Source: Flavobacteriales bacterium (GTDB lineage: Bacteria > Bacteroidota > Bacteroidia > Flavobacteriales > UBA7430). From it: DNA of 64,000 nucleotides. Numbering within the stretch: position 1 is the first letter of the stretch; every line of letters begins with the position of its first letter. Of this stretch, positions 25,700-34,219 are shown one piece after another. A model generated the notes under the pieces. The model saw nothing but the letters and a program-made list of their open reading frames with translations. It had not been told where the DNA came from and did no database searches. The DNA lies in NCBI GenBank assembly GCA_002707145.1, contig PAMD01000020.1, positions 1-64,000 on the forward strand, read 5' to 3'. Position numbers and translations under genes: made by a program.

Positions 25700-25730
25700 C
25701 TAAAGTAAGGTTTTTTTAATAAATAGTCAA
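25700..25730 (-). promoter_or_regulatory. Promoter of the tiny lipoprotein/bacilliredoxin pair
   Basis: On the minus strand TTG (25728-25730), a 20-base spacer and TACTTTAG (25700-25707, one mismatch to TAnnTTTG) lie 21 bases before the ATG at 25678. Confidence 0.5.
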
Positions 25731-25823
25731 TCACTGATTTTAGATAAAATACCTCAAAATAAATTTTTATATTGTCAAAAGGGAAAAGAAATATAAGATC
25801 AACAAATAACTTATTTTTTAACA

Positions 25824-26498
25824 ATGAAAGAGTATTTATCTGCTGAGTGGCAAAAATTATTGAATCCTGAATTTCAAAAGTCATATTTTAAATCTCTTCA
25901 ATTTTTTGTAAAAAAAGAAAGAGCAGAGCAACAAATATATCCATGCCGAGAACTAACTTTTTCTGCGTTTCAAAAAACTTCGCCAAAACAAATAAAAGTA
26001 GTAATCCTAGGGCAAGATCCATATCACAATTTAGATCAAGCAAATGGCTTAAGTTTTTCTGTGGGCGAAAACACAAAAATCCCTCCTTCCTTGAGAAATA
26101 TATACAAAGAATTAAATCAAGACATAGGTTGCACAATTCCAGCACATGGAAATTTAGAACACTGGGCAGACCAAGGTGTATTTCTTTTAAATAGCTGTCT
26201 TACTGTTAGAGCTCACCAGCCTGGATCCCACAAAAAACAAGGATGGGAATTATTCACCAACCAAGTCATCGAACTAATTTCAACCAATTTTAAGGATCTT
26301 GTTTTTATTCTGTGGGGGGCTTATGCCATAAAAAAAGAAAATCATATTGATAAGAATAAGCATTTGATCCTTAGATCCCCTCATCCTTCTCCTTTTTCTG
26401 CAAGAAAAGGATTCTTTGGGTCTAAACCTTTTTCTAAATGCAATGATTACTTAACTTCGGTGAACAAAAAAAAGATTGTTTGGACTTTGCCTAACTAG
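25824..26498 (+). CDS. ung: Uracil-DNA glycosylase
   Basis: The 224-residue family-1 enzyme removes uracil from DNA. Motifs are the water-activating GQDPYH (63-68, Asp65), GLSFSV, PPSLRNIYKEL, the uracil-specific LLNSCLTVRAHQPGSH and the DNA-intercalation loop HPSPFSARKGFFG. Length and order match the family fully. It is the first gene of a plus-strand trio with rmuC and an RNA methyltransferase. Confidence 0.97.
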   Translation: MKEYLSAEWQKLLNPEFQKSYFKSLQFFVKKERAEQQIYPCRELTFSAFQKTSPKQIKVVILGQDPYHNLDQANGLSFSVGENTKIPPSLRNIYKELNQDIGCTIPAHGNLEHWADQGVFLLNSCLTVRAHQPGSHKKQGWELFTNQVIELISTNFKDLVFILWGAYAIKKENHIDKNKHLILRSPHPSPFSARKGFFGSKPFSKCNDYLTSVNKKKIVWTLPN

Positions 26499-26548
26499 AG
26501 TAAGCAATTGTCATTAACAAATTAGATGTTTACTTAAAAATAAATAAG

Positions 26549-27871
26549 ATGGAACTAATTTTTCTACTTATTGGTTTGGTTTCTGGAGGGTACATTGGAT
26601 TGTTATTTCAAAAAAATCAAACCAAACAGAATGCTTCTGAAATAAATTTAGAACAATATATCTCCAAGGATCTTTATCATGTTCAGAAGGACCAACTTGA
26701 AAAATCAGAAAATGAAATTCAAACAAAAGCACATCAAATTGGTGAATTGAAAGCCGAAGTATCTTCTTCCAAAACACTAATTCAAACACTAAATAATAGA
26801 ATTGAAGAAGAAGGAGTAAGACTTTTAGAACAACAAAAAAAACTGCAATTGAAATTCGAAAATATGGCCAATGAAATCTTAGAAAAAAGATCTGAAAAAT
26901 TTGCCGAACAAAATCAAAAAAATATTAATCTGATCCTAAAACCTTTAGGAGATAAAATTAAAAGCTTTGAACAAAGCGTAAACGACAAACATCAAAAAGA
27001 TCAAATGAGTAGGGCAGTTTTATCCACTGAAATAAAAATGCTTCAAGCTGCAAATCAAAAAATTAGTCAAGATGCTGTAAACCTAACCAAAGCGCTCAAA
27101 GGAGATTCTAAAGTTCAAGGAGATTGGGGTGAATTACAGTTAGAAGTACTTCTTGAGAATGCAGGCTTGCACAAGGGCATCCATTTTCAGACTCAAAACT
27201 CAATGAAAGATAAAGACGGAAATGACAAAAGACCAGACTGTATTATAGATCTTCCTGATCATAAAAATTTAATCATCGACTCTAAGGTTTCTCTCACTGC
27301 TTACGAAAAATTCTCACATGCCGGAGATGAAATTCAAAAACTAAGCTTTTTAAAGCAACATATAGATAGTATAAAGAAGCACATCAAAGATCTAGCAGGA
27401 AAAGACTATCCGAATCTATACAATATAAATGCGCCCGACTATGTGCTCATGTTTATTCCTATGGAACCTGCAATGACATTGGCTCTTCAAGAAGATTCTG
27501 ATATATTTAATTTAGCACTAAACAAAAATATTATTTTAGTGAGTACATCAACTCTTTTGGCCACAATGAGAACAGTTTCATTTATTTGGCAACAAGAAAA
27601 TCAAAAGAAAAATGTTCTTGAAATTGCACGACAATCTGGAGCACTTTATGATAAATTTTGCGGTTTCATTAGTGACCTTGAGGGAGTTGGAAAAGCTATA
27701 GAAGTGGCTCAAAAAAAATATGATGCAGCAGAAAATAAATTGAGCAAAGGAAGAGGAAATTTGATTACAAGTGTTGAAAAAATAAAAATATTAGGTGCAA
27801 AAACAAATAAAAGTATTTCAAAGGAACTTCAGGACAAATCAATTATTGAGAGCTTACCTAATAGCGAATAA
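26549..27871 (+). CDS. rmuC: DNA recombination protein RmuC
   Basis: The 440-residue protein has an N-terminal membrane segment (ELIFLLIGLVSGGYIGLLF), a coiled coil of about 150 residues, then the RmuC nuclease-like domain with KGDSKVQGDWGELQLEVLLENAG, RPDCIIDLPDHKNLIIDSKVSL and YVLMFIPMEPAMTLA. Family members limit DNA inversion and rearrangement; the restriction-endonuclease-like residues (Asp, Asp-Ser-Lys) are present. It ends 15 bases before the next gene. Confidence 0.94.
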   Translation: MELIFLLIGLVSGGYIGLLFQKNQTKQNASEINLEQYISKDLYHVQKDQLEKSENEIQTKAHQIGELKAEVSSSKTLIQTLNNRIEEEGVRLLEQQKKLQLKFENMANEILEKRSEKFAEQNQKNINLILKPLGDKIKSFEQSVNDKHQKDQMSRAVLSTEIKMLQAANQKISQDAVNLTKALKGDSKVQGDWGELQLEVLLENAGLHKGIHFQTQNSMKDKDGNDKRPDCIIDLPDHKNLIIDSKVSLTAYEKFSHAGDEIQKLSFLKQHIDSIKKHIKDLAGKDYPNLYNINAPDYVLMFIPMEPAMTLALQEDSDIFNLALNKNIILVSTSTLLATMRTVSFIWQQENQKKNVLEIARQSGALYDKFCGFISDLEGVGKAIEVAQKKYDAAENKLSKGRGNLITSVEKIKILGAKTNKSISKELQDKSIIESLPNSE

Positions 27872-27886
27872 TTGTACTTTTACCAA

Positions 27887-28645
27887 ATGAAAAAAGATCG
27901 ACTACAAAAAAGTTTGGAGATATTTGGATTGCAGGCCGTAATGGATGCTGTTAAAGAAGGGAAAGAATTCGACAAAATATTTATGGAGAAAGGCGCCAAT
28001 ACTGGTTTAGCCATGGACTTACGAATACTCCTCAAGGAATACCATATTATGTTTAAAGCAGTTCCTGTCGAAAAACTTAATCGACTTACTTCTAAAGATC
28101 ATCAGGGAGTTTTTGCTTTCGTATCTCCCGTAAACTTCTACCCCCTTGGAGAAATTTTAATGCGTACTTTTGAGGAGGGGAAGTCTCCTTTATTCCTGAT
28201 GCTTGACAGAGTAACCGATATTCGAAACTTTGGCGCAATAACCAGAACAGCTGAGGCTTGTGGTGTGAATGCCATAATTTTACCTAAAATTGGTGGAGCT
28301 CAGTTAAATTCTGATGCTATGAGAACTTCTACTGGTGCTTTAATGCACATACCAATCTGCAGAGAACAAAATCTTGCTCATAGCATTAAATACCTAAAAA
28401 AGAGCGGATTAAATATAGTTGTTTGTACGGAAAAATCTAAAGCTAGTATCTACGATTCTTCTTTCATTGACCCAATGGTTATTGTTATGGGCTCAGAAGA
28501 AAATGGTATTTCGGATGAAATTATTGAACTTGCTGACATCAAGAACTCAATCCCCATGTTCGGAAAAACCGAATCTCTGAATGTCTCGGTAGCTTCTGCT
28601 GTTATTCTGTATGAAGCTGTTAGACAGAGAAACATCAAAATTTAA
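27887..28645 (+). CDS. rlmB: TrmH-family (SpoU) 23S rRNA 2'-O-methyltransferase, RlmB-like
   Basis: The ATG at 27887 is preferred to a TTG 15 bases earlier. The 252-residue protein carries a short N-terminal substrate-binding domain and the SPOUT catalytic domain: LDRVTDIRNFGAITRTAEACG (motif 1 with Asn-Arg), VMGSEENGI (motif 2) and IPMFGKTESLNVSVASAVILYE (motif 3, knot and AdoMet). RlmB methylates G2251 of 23S rRNA; another TrmH target is possible. Its stop codon overlaps the stop of the convergent nitric oxide synthase gene. Confidence 0.88.
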   Translation: MKKDRLQKSLEIFGLQAVMDAVKEGKEFDKIFMEKGANTGLAMDLRILLKEYHIMFKAVPVEKLNRLTSKDHQGVFAFVSPVNFYPLGEILMRTFEEGKSPLFLMLDRVTDIRNFGAITRTAEACGVNAIILPKIGGAQLNSDAMRTSTGALMHIPICREQNLAHSIKYLKKSGLNIVVCTEKSKASIYDSSFIDPMVIVMGSEENGISDEIIELADIKNSIPMFGKTESLNVSVASAVILYEAVRQRNIKI

Positions 28646-29718
28646 GCCCAAGGCGGTTCCTGATAAAAATAGTTTGGAGTAACAATTTCATTATTCATCT
28701 CAGTGTGAAAAACTTCCATTGTAGAGGCCGATATCGGTGGCACAATCCACGACCAATCAGCTGTGACACTTCTATTCTCTTTTGCTTCTTGGCGCATAAA
28801 TTGCATAAATTGCTTAGATGCAGAATGGTGGTCAATAATCTTGACTCCAGCCTTTCGAAAAGAATACAAAACAGCCTGATTTAATTCAACCAAAGCCCTA
28901 TCTTTCCATAAGCTATTTTTGTCACGGATATCTAATCCCATTGCTTTCGCTACTTGAGGAAGCATATTATATCTGTCTTCATCAGATAGGTTTCTTGCTC
29001 CGATCTCCGTACCCATGTACCATCCATTAAAGGGAGCAGCTTTAAATTCAATACCGCCTATTTCTAATTTCATATTAGAAATAATAGGTGTAGAATACCA
29101 TTTAAGTTTTAGCTCATTTAAAGAAGGTATATTTGGATGCTCTATTTTGACAAGAGAAACTATCTCTTCAGGGATTTCCCTTATTTCTAGTGGAGTGTTG
29201 CCTATTTTAATAACCAAAGGCAATACATCAAAAGCAGTCATTTTAGATTCCCAACCCAAAAGAAGACACTGTTGAGTAAAGGCTATATTTTTTGAATCAC
29301 CTACTATTGTTCCATCTGCAAGTGTGTATCCTGCAAAACCTATAAGTTGTGGATTCCATATACGTATATCTTTGTTGGCATGAAAAACAGAGATAGTAGG
29401 CCTAATATTTCCATTATTTGTGGCGAATTTAATGTGCTCAAATAAGGCATCAAAAACACAATTTGAGGTATCTAATTCGCGGCAATCAAAAACCTCCATA
29501 CTCTGCCAAAAAAGTCTACCAATACATTTATTGGAATTACGCCACGCTACTTTAGTTCCATAAACTAGCTCAAAGTTTAACAAGGAATAGGTTCCTGTAG
29601 ATTTGATAGAAGCCTCAACCTCTATCATGCGTGTATGGAATTCATTATTCCGTTCTAATTCTCTATAGCATAACTCTAGATAGTCTCTAGCTTTTTGCAT
29701 TATCGATAAATCTTCCAT
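28642..29718 (-). CDS. nos: Bacterial nitric oxide synthase, oxygenase domain only
   Basis: The 358-residue protein matches bacterial NOS oxygenases along its whole length. It makes NO and citrulline from arginine using haem and a pterin. Haem-ligating Cys65 lies in VAWRNSNKCIGRLFW, the substrate pocket is FNGWYMGTEIGARN with arginine-anchoring Glu238, and PLVIKIG, KWYSTPIIS, DHHSASKQF, WSWIVPPISAS and the C-terminal NYFYQEPPW complete the set. There is no fused reductase, so electrons must come from a separate flavodoxin or ferredoxin system. It lies 53 bases after the UbiD-family gene in the same direction. NOS is uncommon in Bacteroidota. Confidence 0.95.
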   Translation of the reverse strand: MEDLSIMQKARDYLELCYRELERNNEFHTRMIEVEASIKSTGTYSLLNFELVYGTKVAWRNSNKCIGRLFWQSMEVFDCRELDTSNCVFDALFEHIKFATNNGNIRPTISVFHANKDIRIWNPQLIGFAGYTLADGTIVGDSKNIAFTQQCLLLGWESKMTAFDVLPLVIKIGNTPLEIREIPEEIVSLVKIEHPNIPSLNELKLKWYSTPIISNMKLEIGGIEFKAAPFNGWYMGTEIGARNLSDEDRYNMLPQVAKAMGLDIRDKNSLWKDRALVELNQAVLYSFRKAGVKIIDHHSASKQFMQFMRQEAKENRSVTADWSWIVPPISASTMEVFHTEMNNEIVTPNYFYQEPPWA

Positions 29719-29771
29719 TCTTATTTAATAATACAATTATTGATTTTTTTTCGAGAAGTATTAATATCAGA

Positions 29772-31610
29772 CTACAATTTTGACAAATCTGGATGATTAG
29801 CAAAAAGGGCATCCACTCGCTTCTCTACTTTATCGTCAAGAACTAAAAGAGGTGCATGATGTGGTTTTATGCGAGTATCAATCATAAGACTCCCATTGCA
29901 TCCCCAATGCTTAAATTCAGTAAAGGAATCTATTCCATAAATGTCATGAGATGGATTTGCACGAGTAAATGTAGTCCACAAGAAATTGTGATAATTCTCA
30001 GCAACAAAATCGGCATCATCCGTAAGAAGTATTAAAGGAAATGAATTCATTGCATCAGAAAGGATTTCTTTTATAGCAATACCCCAATCATAGACTTCTT
30101 CTTTAGCTTGCGCATATGTATCAAAAGAATTACAAGAGATAGCTAAAATTCCTGGAGCTACAATGCTTATTTTAAAGAGACCATTAGGCAATTTTTCTGG
30201 TGAGGAAAACTCAGTTTGTAAGGAACGATACTTATTTCCAGCTACGGCAACCACAACTTTAGAGCCCGAATTTAAAACTTCGCTTGAATAATCAAGTGTA
30301 TCTATGCTAGTCTTAGTATGGAAATGGAGATCTCTACTCCACTGTACTCTTTCTAGAATATGATGGAGGAAGGATTGTTCGTGATTGACTTTTAGATCCC
30401 GATCATCTTCTTCTGCAGCAATAAACAAAAACTTTGCCAAAGACATTTGTCCAAAACCAAGAATGTGGTTGGCTTGTGTTAGTATTTCGGCAGGAGTTCG
30501 TTCTTTTACATAAGGAGTATAACGTTCTGAACCTATTGCAAAAAGAAGAGGATGAACCCCCGAGGCATCTACCGCATGAACAGATTTCACTCCAGGCAGT
30601 TCCATCTTTATAGTATCTCCAGCAAGTTCGTGGATCAAAGCTCCAAAACTTGTATCCTCCTGAGGAGGTCTTCCAACCACAGTGAAGGGCCATATAGCAT
30701 TTTTCTTGTGATAAACTTTATGGACTTTCATAAAGGGAAAATCATGTTTTAAGCTATAATATCCTAAATGGTCTCCAAATGGACCTTCTGGCTTTACAGA
30801 ATGAGGATGAACTTCCCCCGTAATAACAAAATCAGCATCAGCACAAACCGTATAACCATCTTCCAAAAAATAACGCATTCGCTTGCCACCTAACATTCCC
30901 GAAAAAGCAAATTCTGGCAAACCTTCAGGCAAGGGCATCACAGCGGAGAAACTTAGTGCGGGAGGACCACCAACAAAAACACTAACTTTCAATGGTTGCC
31001 CTTTGACATTTGCTTTGGATTGATGTACACCGATACCGCGATGAATTTGATAATGAAGGCCAATTTCTTGATTTTGAGTATATTCATTACCCGCAAGTTG
31101 AATTCGGTACATACCCATATTCGATTTCATCCACCCAGGCTGATCTATATCTTCCGTGTACACAATAGGAAGGGTAACAAAAGGACCTCCATCGTCTTTC
31201 CAACAAGTAATTTGTGGAACCTTGTCTAAAGTAGTCTCAAGCATTGCGGCTTTAGACCTAGATATTTTTTTAGGCAGCGCATTATACAGATGCTTGGGGG
31301 CTGAGAGATATTTCAATGGATTCTTGAGTGCCAACAATGGATCTTTCTTTAACAAAGCAATATTTTGAACCATAGAAAGGGTGTCTCTAAACAAAAATTT
31401 AGACCGATTTACATCACCAAAAAGATTAGATAATGAACGAAACTCAGATCCTTTTACTTTTTCAAATAGAATTGCTGGTGCCCCCAACTTAAATGCGCGT
31501 AGCTGAATAGAAGACATTTCCAAAAATGGATCAACCTCTTCATGTATGCGAATAAGTTGGCCATTTTTTTCAAGATCTAAGATGGTTGACTCTAAACTCT
31601 TATAACCCAT
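29772..31610 (-). CDS. UbiD-family decarboxylase
   Basis: The ATG at 31610 gives the usual family N-terminus MGYKSLESTILDLEKNGQLIRI; an ATG 30 bases earlier lies upstream of a likely promoter element (31627-31634). The 612-residue protein fits prenylated-FMN-dependent decarboxylases: YRIQLAGNEYTQNQEIGLHYQIHRGI (cofactor and metal region), PLPEGLPEFAFSGMLGG, EVHPHSVKPEGPFGDHLGYY (with the catalytic Glu) and TLVGRPPQ-like VVGRPPQEDTSFG. It acts on aromatic or unsaturated acids, perhaps in quinone synthesis. The partner flavin prenyltransferase UbiX is not in the window. The exact substrate is unknown. Confidence 0.9.
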   Translation of the reverse strand: MGYKSLESTILDLEKNGQLIRIHEEVDPFLEMSSIQLRAFKLGAPAILFEKVKGSEFRSLSNLFGDVNRSKFLFRDTLSMVQNIALLKKDPLLALKNPLKYLSAPKHLYNALPKKISRSKAAMLETTLDKVPQITCWKDDGGPFVTLPIVYTEDIDQPGWMKSNMGMYRIQLAGNEYTQNQEIGLHYQIHRGIGVHQSKANVKGQPLKVSVFVGGPPALSFSAVMPLPEGLPEFAFSGMLGGKRMRYFLEDGYTVCADADFVITGEVHPHSVKPEGPFGDHLGYYSLKHDFPFMKVHKVYHKKNAIWPFTVVGRPPQEDTSFGALIHELAGDTIKMELPGVKSVHAVDASGVHPLLFAIGSERYTPYVKERTPAEILTQANHILGFGQMSLAKFLFIAAEEDDRDLKVNHEQSFLHHILERVQWSRDLHFHTKTSIDTLDYSSEVLNSGSKVVVAVAGNKYRSLQTEFSSPEKLPNGLFKISIVAPGILAISCNSFDTYAQAKEEVYDWGIAIKEILSDAMNSFPLILLTDDADFVAENYHNFLWTTFTRANPSHDIYGIDSFTEFKHWGCNGSLMIDTRIKPHHAPLLVLDDKVEKRVDALFANHPDLSKL

Positions 31611-31626
31611 TAAAAAAATGTTTTTG

Positions 31627-31634
31627 TAAAGATA
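31627..31634 (-). promoter_or_regulatory. Possible -7 element for the UbiD-family gene
   Basis: TATCTTTA on the minus strand is one mismatch from TAnnTTTG and lies about 16 bases before the preferred ATG at 31610. Confidence 0.35.
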
Positions 31635-31724
31635 ATTCATTATTAAATGAATTAAAATTAAAACAGATTTGAATTATCATAGACTCGTTAAGGTAAGAAA
31701 AACCTCTATCGAGCCGTTTTTTTA

Positions 31725-32840
31725 TTATTGAAACATTTCTTTGACCTTATCGAAAAAGGATTTGTTATTAGCATCGGGCTTAGGATGAAAATTAGCATCA
31801 TCACGAGAAGTTTCAAAAAACTTTTTTTGCTTCTCACTTAAGTCTTGAGGTGTCCATACATTAACATGAATTAGTAAATCTCCATTTCCGTATTGATCAA
31901 CACTTGGAAGCCCTTTTCCGCGAAGACGAAGTATCTTTCCAGATTGAATTCCTTGCTCAAGTTTTATTTTCACTTTAGATGACAACGTTTGAATTTCTGG
32001 ATTACTTCCGAGAACAGCATCGGAATAACTTATGAATAATTCAAAATGAAGATTTTTACCGTCCCTCTTCAATACATCGTGAGCTTGTTCTTCAATCAAA
32101 ACAATTAGGTCACCAGCTACTCCATCAAATGGAGCATAATTACCTTTACCTGAGACAGATAATTGCATTCCGTCATCCACTCCAGCTGGAATATTGATAC
32201 TAATAGTGTCTTCTTTACTAATCATTCCATTTCTATCAGAACCAGAAGGCTTATCTTCTATAATTTTCCCAAGCCCATTGCACACAGAACATGTAGTTGA
32301 AGTTTGCATTCTTCCTAGGGGCGTATTAACAATCTGAACAGTTTGACCAGAACCATTACAATTTGTACAGGTTTTGTAGGATACATTGTCGGCAATAACC
32401 AACCTCCTAACTTTTATTTTCTTTTCAACACCACTTTCAATTTCCTCAAGGGTGAGACTAACTCGAACTCGAAGGTTAGAACCTCTGCTACGGCGTCTAC
32501 CACCTCGAGAACTTCCAAATCCTCCACCTCCAAAAGCTGAACCAAAAATATCTCCAAACTGACTAAATATATCATCCATATTCATGCCACCGGAACCGGA
32601 GCCAAAACCACCTCCTTCGAGCCCTGCATGCCCATACTGGTCGTAACGTGCTTTTTTGTCCGCGTTATTTAGTACCTCATAAGCTTCTGCCGCTTCTTTA
32701 AATTTCGTCTCGGCAGATTTATCATCCGGATTTTTATCAGGATGATACTTAATAGCTAACTTACGGTATGCTTTTTTTAATTCTTTTTCTGTAGCACTTT
32801 TTCCTACACCTAATATATCGTAATAATCTCTTTTAGCCAT
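31725..32840 (-). CDS. dnaJ: Chaperone protein DnaJ (two-motif zinc domain)
   Basis: The 371-residue co-chaperone activates DnaK. It has a J domain with HPD (33-35), a Gly/Phe/Arg-rich linker (about 72-122) and two C-terminal substrate domains. The central zinc domain has only two CxxCxGxG motifs, CTNCNGSG (158-165) and CSVCNGLG (184-191), where the classic DnaJ has four; flavobacterial DnaJ proteins share this reduction. It follows grpE by 9 bases in the same operon. dnaK is not in the window. Confidence 0.95.
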   Translation of the reverse strand: MAKRDYYDILGVGKSATEKELKKAYRKLAIKYHPDKNPDDKSAETKFKEAAEAYEVLNNADKKARYDQYGHAGLEGGGFGSGSGGMNMDDIFSQFGDIFGSAFGGGGFGSSRGGRRRSRGSNLRVRVSLTLEEIESGVEKKIKVRRLVIADNVSYKTCTNCNGSGQTVQIVNTPLGRMQTSTTCSVCNGLGKIIEDKPSGSDRNGMISKEDTISINIPAGVDDGMQLSVSGKGNYAPFDGVAGDLIVLIEEQAHDVLKRDGKNLHFELFISYSDAVLGSNPEIQTLSSKVKIKLEQGIQSGKILRLRGKGLPSVDQYGNGDLLIHVNVWTPQDLSEKQKKFFETSRDDANFHPKPDANNKSFFDKVKEMFQ

Positions 32841-32849
32841 TTTTCTGTT

Positions 32850-33446
32850 TTATTGACCCACCACTACTTTTGCGTAACGGATTACTTTGTCGTTTAATAG
32901 GTAACCTTTTTCGGTTTCATCAATAACTTTTCCCTTCATATCTTTGTTAGGAGAGGGTATCTGGGTAATTGCCTCATGAAAGTCAGTATCGAACAAAGAA
33001 CCTACTGAGGAATCCATTACACTGAGTCCTTTTTGATTTAGGATTCCAAGTAGTTTAGAGTGAATAAGATCGATCCCTTTTTTAATTTCTTCGGGATCTT
33101 TAGTCGTTTCATGATGCTTAGAAGCACGATCAAAATCATCTAAAATAGTCAACATGGACTCAAAAAATTCGACTCCAGCATTTCTGAATAGATCTATTCT
33201 TTCCTTAGCAGTTCGTTTCTTGAAATTTTCAAATTCCGCAAAAATTCGAAGTTGTTTATCTTTTAATTCAGTGATTTCCTTCTCTAATTGTTCCTCCTTA
33301 CTTAATTCAATGGTTTGCTCTTTTTCTGAAATTTCATCAGTTTCTTGGTTATTAGGTTCATTGGATTCATTGGATTCATTGGATTCATTGGATTCCTGTA
33401 GGTCTTCTACTAGCTCAGAATCTTTATTATTTTTTTTATTTTGCAT
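32850..33446 (-). CDS. grpE: Nucleotide exchange factor GrpE
   Basis: The 198-residue GrpE has an acidic, disordered N-terminus (with SNE repeats) followed by a long coiled coil and beta domain. Family marks are RIFAEFENFKKRTAKERIDLF, LLTILDDFDRAS-like SMLTILDDFDRA, and the C-terminal VIDETEKGYLLNDKVIRYAKVVVG. It releases ADP from DnaK. The gene precedes dnaJ by 9 bases. Inverted repeats lie directly upstream and may form a heat-shock operator. Confidence 0.96.
   Translation of the reverse strand: MQNKKNNKDSELVEDLQESNESNESNESNEPNNQETDEISEKEQTIELSKEEQLEKEITELKDKQLRIFAEFENFKKRTAKERIDLFRNAGVEFFESMLTILDDFDRASKHHETTKDPEEIKKGIDLIHSKLLGILNQKGLSVMDSSVGSLFDTDFHEAITQIPSPNKDMKGKVIDETEKGYLLNDKVIRYAKVVVGQ
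33357..33392 (-). repeat. Four 9-bp tandem repeats in grpE
   Basis: TTCATTGGA occurs four times in a row on the plus strand, coding for Ser-Asn-Glu repeats in the disordered N-terminal part of GrpE. Copy number changes would keep the frame. Confidence 0.85.
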
Positions 33447-33474
33447 TTTGCTTTATTATTGTTTTATTATCTAT

Positions 33475-33495
33475 AATGGCAATTATTCTGCCATT
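33475..33495. promoter_or_regulatory. Inverted repeat AATGGCA-N7-TGCCATT upstream of grpE
   Basis: Seven-bp perfect arms at 33475-33481 and 33489-33495 sit about 30 bases before the grpE ATG. A further TGTCAT-like half-site lies just beyond (near 33504-33509), giving a set of related TGNCAT half-sites. It is not the CIRCE sequence. It is a candidate operator for heat-shock control. Confidence 0.45.
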
Positions 33496-33623
33496 TAAAC
33501 TTCTATGACATAATGACGTAAAAATAGTAAAAATTCAAAGAATTTGACAGCGTTTTTTAAACTCTTTGGGGGGACAAATAGATGCAAAAAATTAGAAATA
33601 TGAAGAGAAAATAAATCCAGTAA

Positions 33624-34199
33624 TTACTGTGTCAGCCTTTTTATTACGGCATATAAAGACGGGCCTTCTAAATTTTTTGCCAATACGAAACCATTTTCAT
33701 CGATCAAAAAGTTCGATGGTATACTATTAATATGGTACTTTTTCGCAGTAGGAGAACTCCAACCTTGAAGGTCACTTCCATGGCTACTCCATATTAAACC
33801 ATCCTGATTAATCGCATTGAGCCAATCTGCTTTAGCATGTTCTTGTTTTGAATTACCAGAGCGATCCATTAAACCGTCTAATGAGATACTGATTACATCA
33901 AAACCATTTGCTGTTTTGAAATTAGCGGAACTAAATGTGTTGTAGGTTGATACTATATTGGGGTTGTCTCTTCGACAAGGTCCGCACCAAGATGCCCAAA
34001 AATCAAGAAGTACAATTTTTCCTTTATAATCTGACAGTTTAAAGGAATCTCCAGAAGGACTTTCAATAGAAAAATCCGGAGCTAAATCTCCCACGTTTAT
34101 TCCTTTTACTTGAAGATTAAAGAAGGAATCATTATTTGTGAAGGAACTAAAGCCAAAGCAAAAAAGTATAAAGGACGAAGCAATTAAAATAGGTTTCAT
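33624..34199 (-). CDS. Exported TlpA-like thioredoxin-fold protein
   Basis: The 191-residue protein has an N-terminal signal peptide (MKPILIASSFILFCFGFSSF) and a TlpA-type domain: LAPDFSIESPSGDSFKLSDYKGK, then DFWASWCGPCRRDNP with CGPC at 72-75 and the cis-Pro loop SIPSNFLID. It probably reduces or resolves disulfides in the periplasm. It is the last gene of the uvrD/DUF4290/murA run, 20 bases after murA. The target is unknown. Confidence 0.87.
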   Translation of the reverse strand: MKPILIASSFILFCFGFSSFTNNDSFFNLQVKGINVGDLAPDFSIESPSGDSFKLSDYKGKIVLLDFWASWCGPCRRDNPNIVSTYNTFSSANFKTANGFDVISISLDGLMDRSGNSKQEHAKADWLNAINQDGLIWSSHGSDLQGWSSPTAKKYHINSIPSNFLIDENGFVLAKNLEGPSLYAVIKRLTQ

Positions 34200-34219
34200 G
34201 ATAATTTAAATTTATAATA

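Noticed and set aside
31677..31724. Compound stem-loop between the UbiD-family gene and dnaJ
   Set aside because: The pairing is broken, the outer stem is only about 5 bp, and no T-run follows on the minus strand.
33447..33623. CIRCE element for grpE-dnaJ
   Set aside because: The repeat AATGGCA-N7-TGCCATT does not match TTAGCACTC-N9-GAGTGCTAA.
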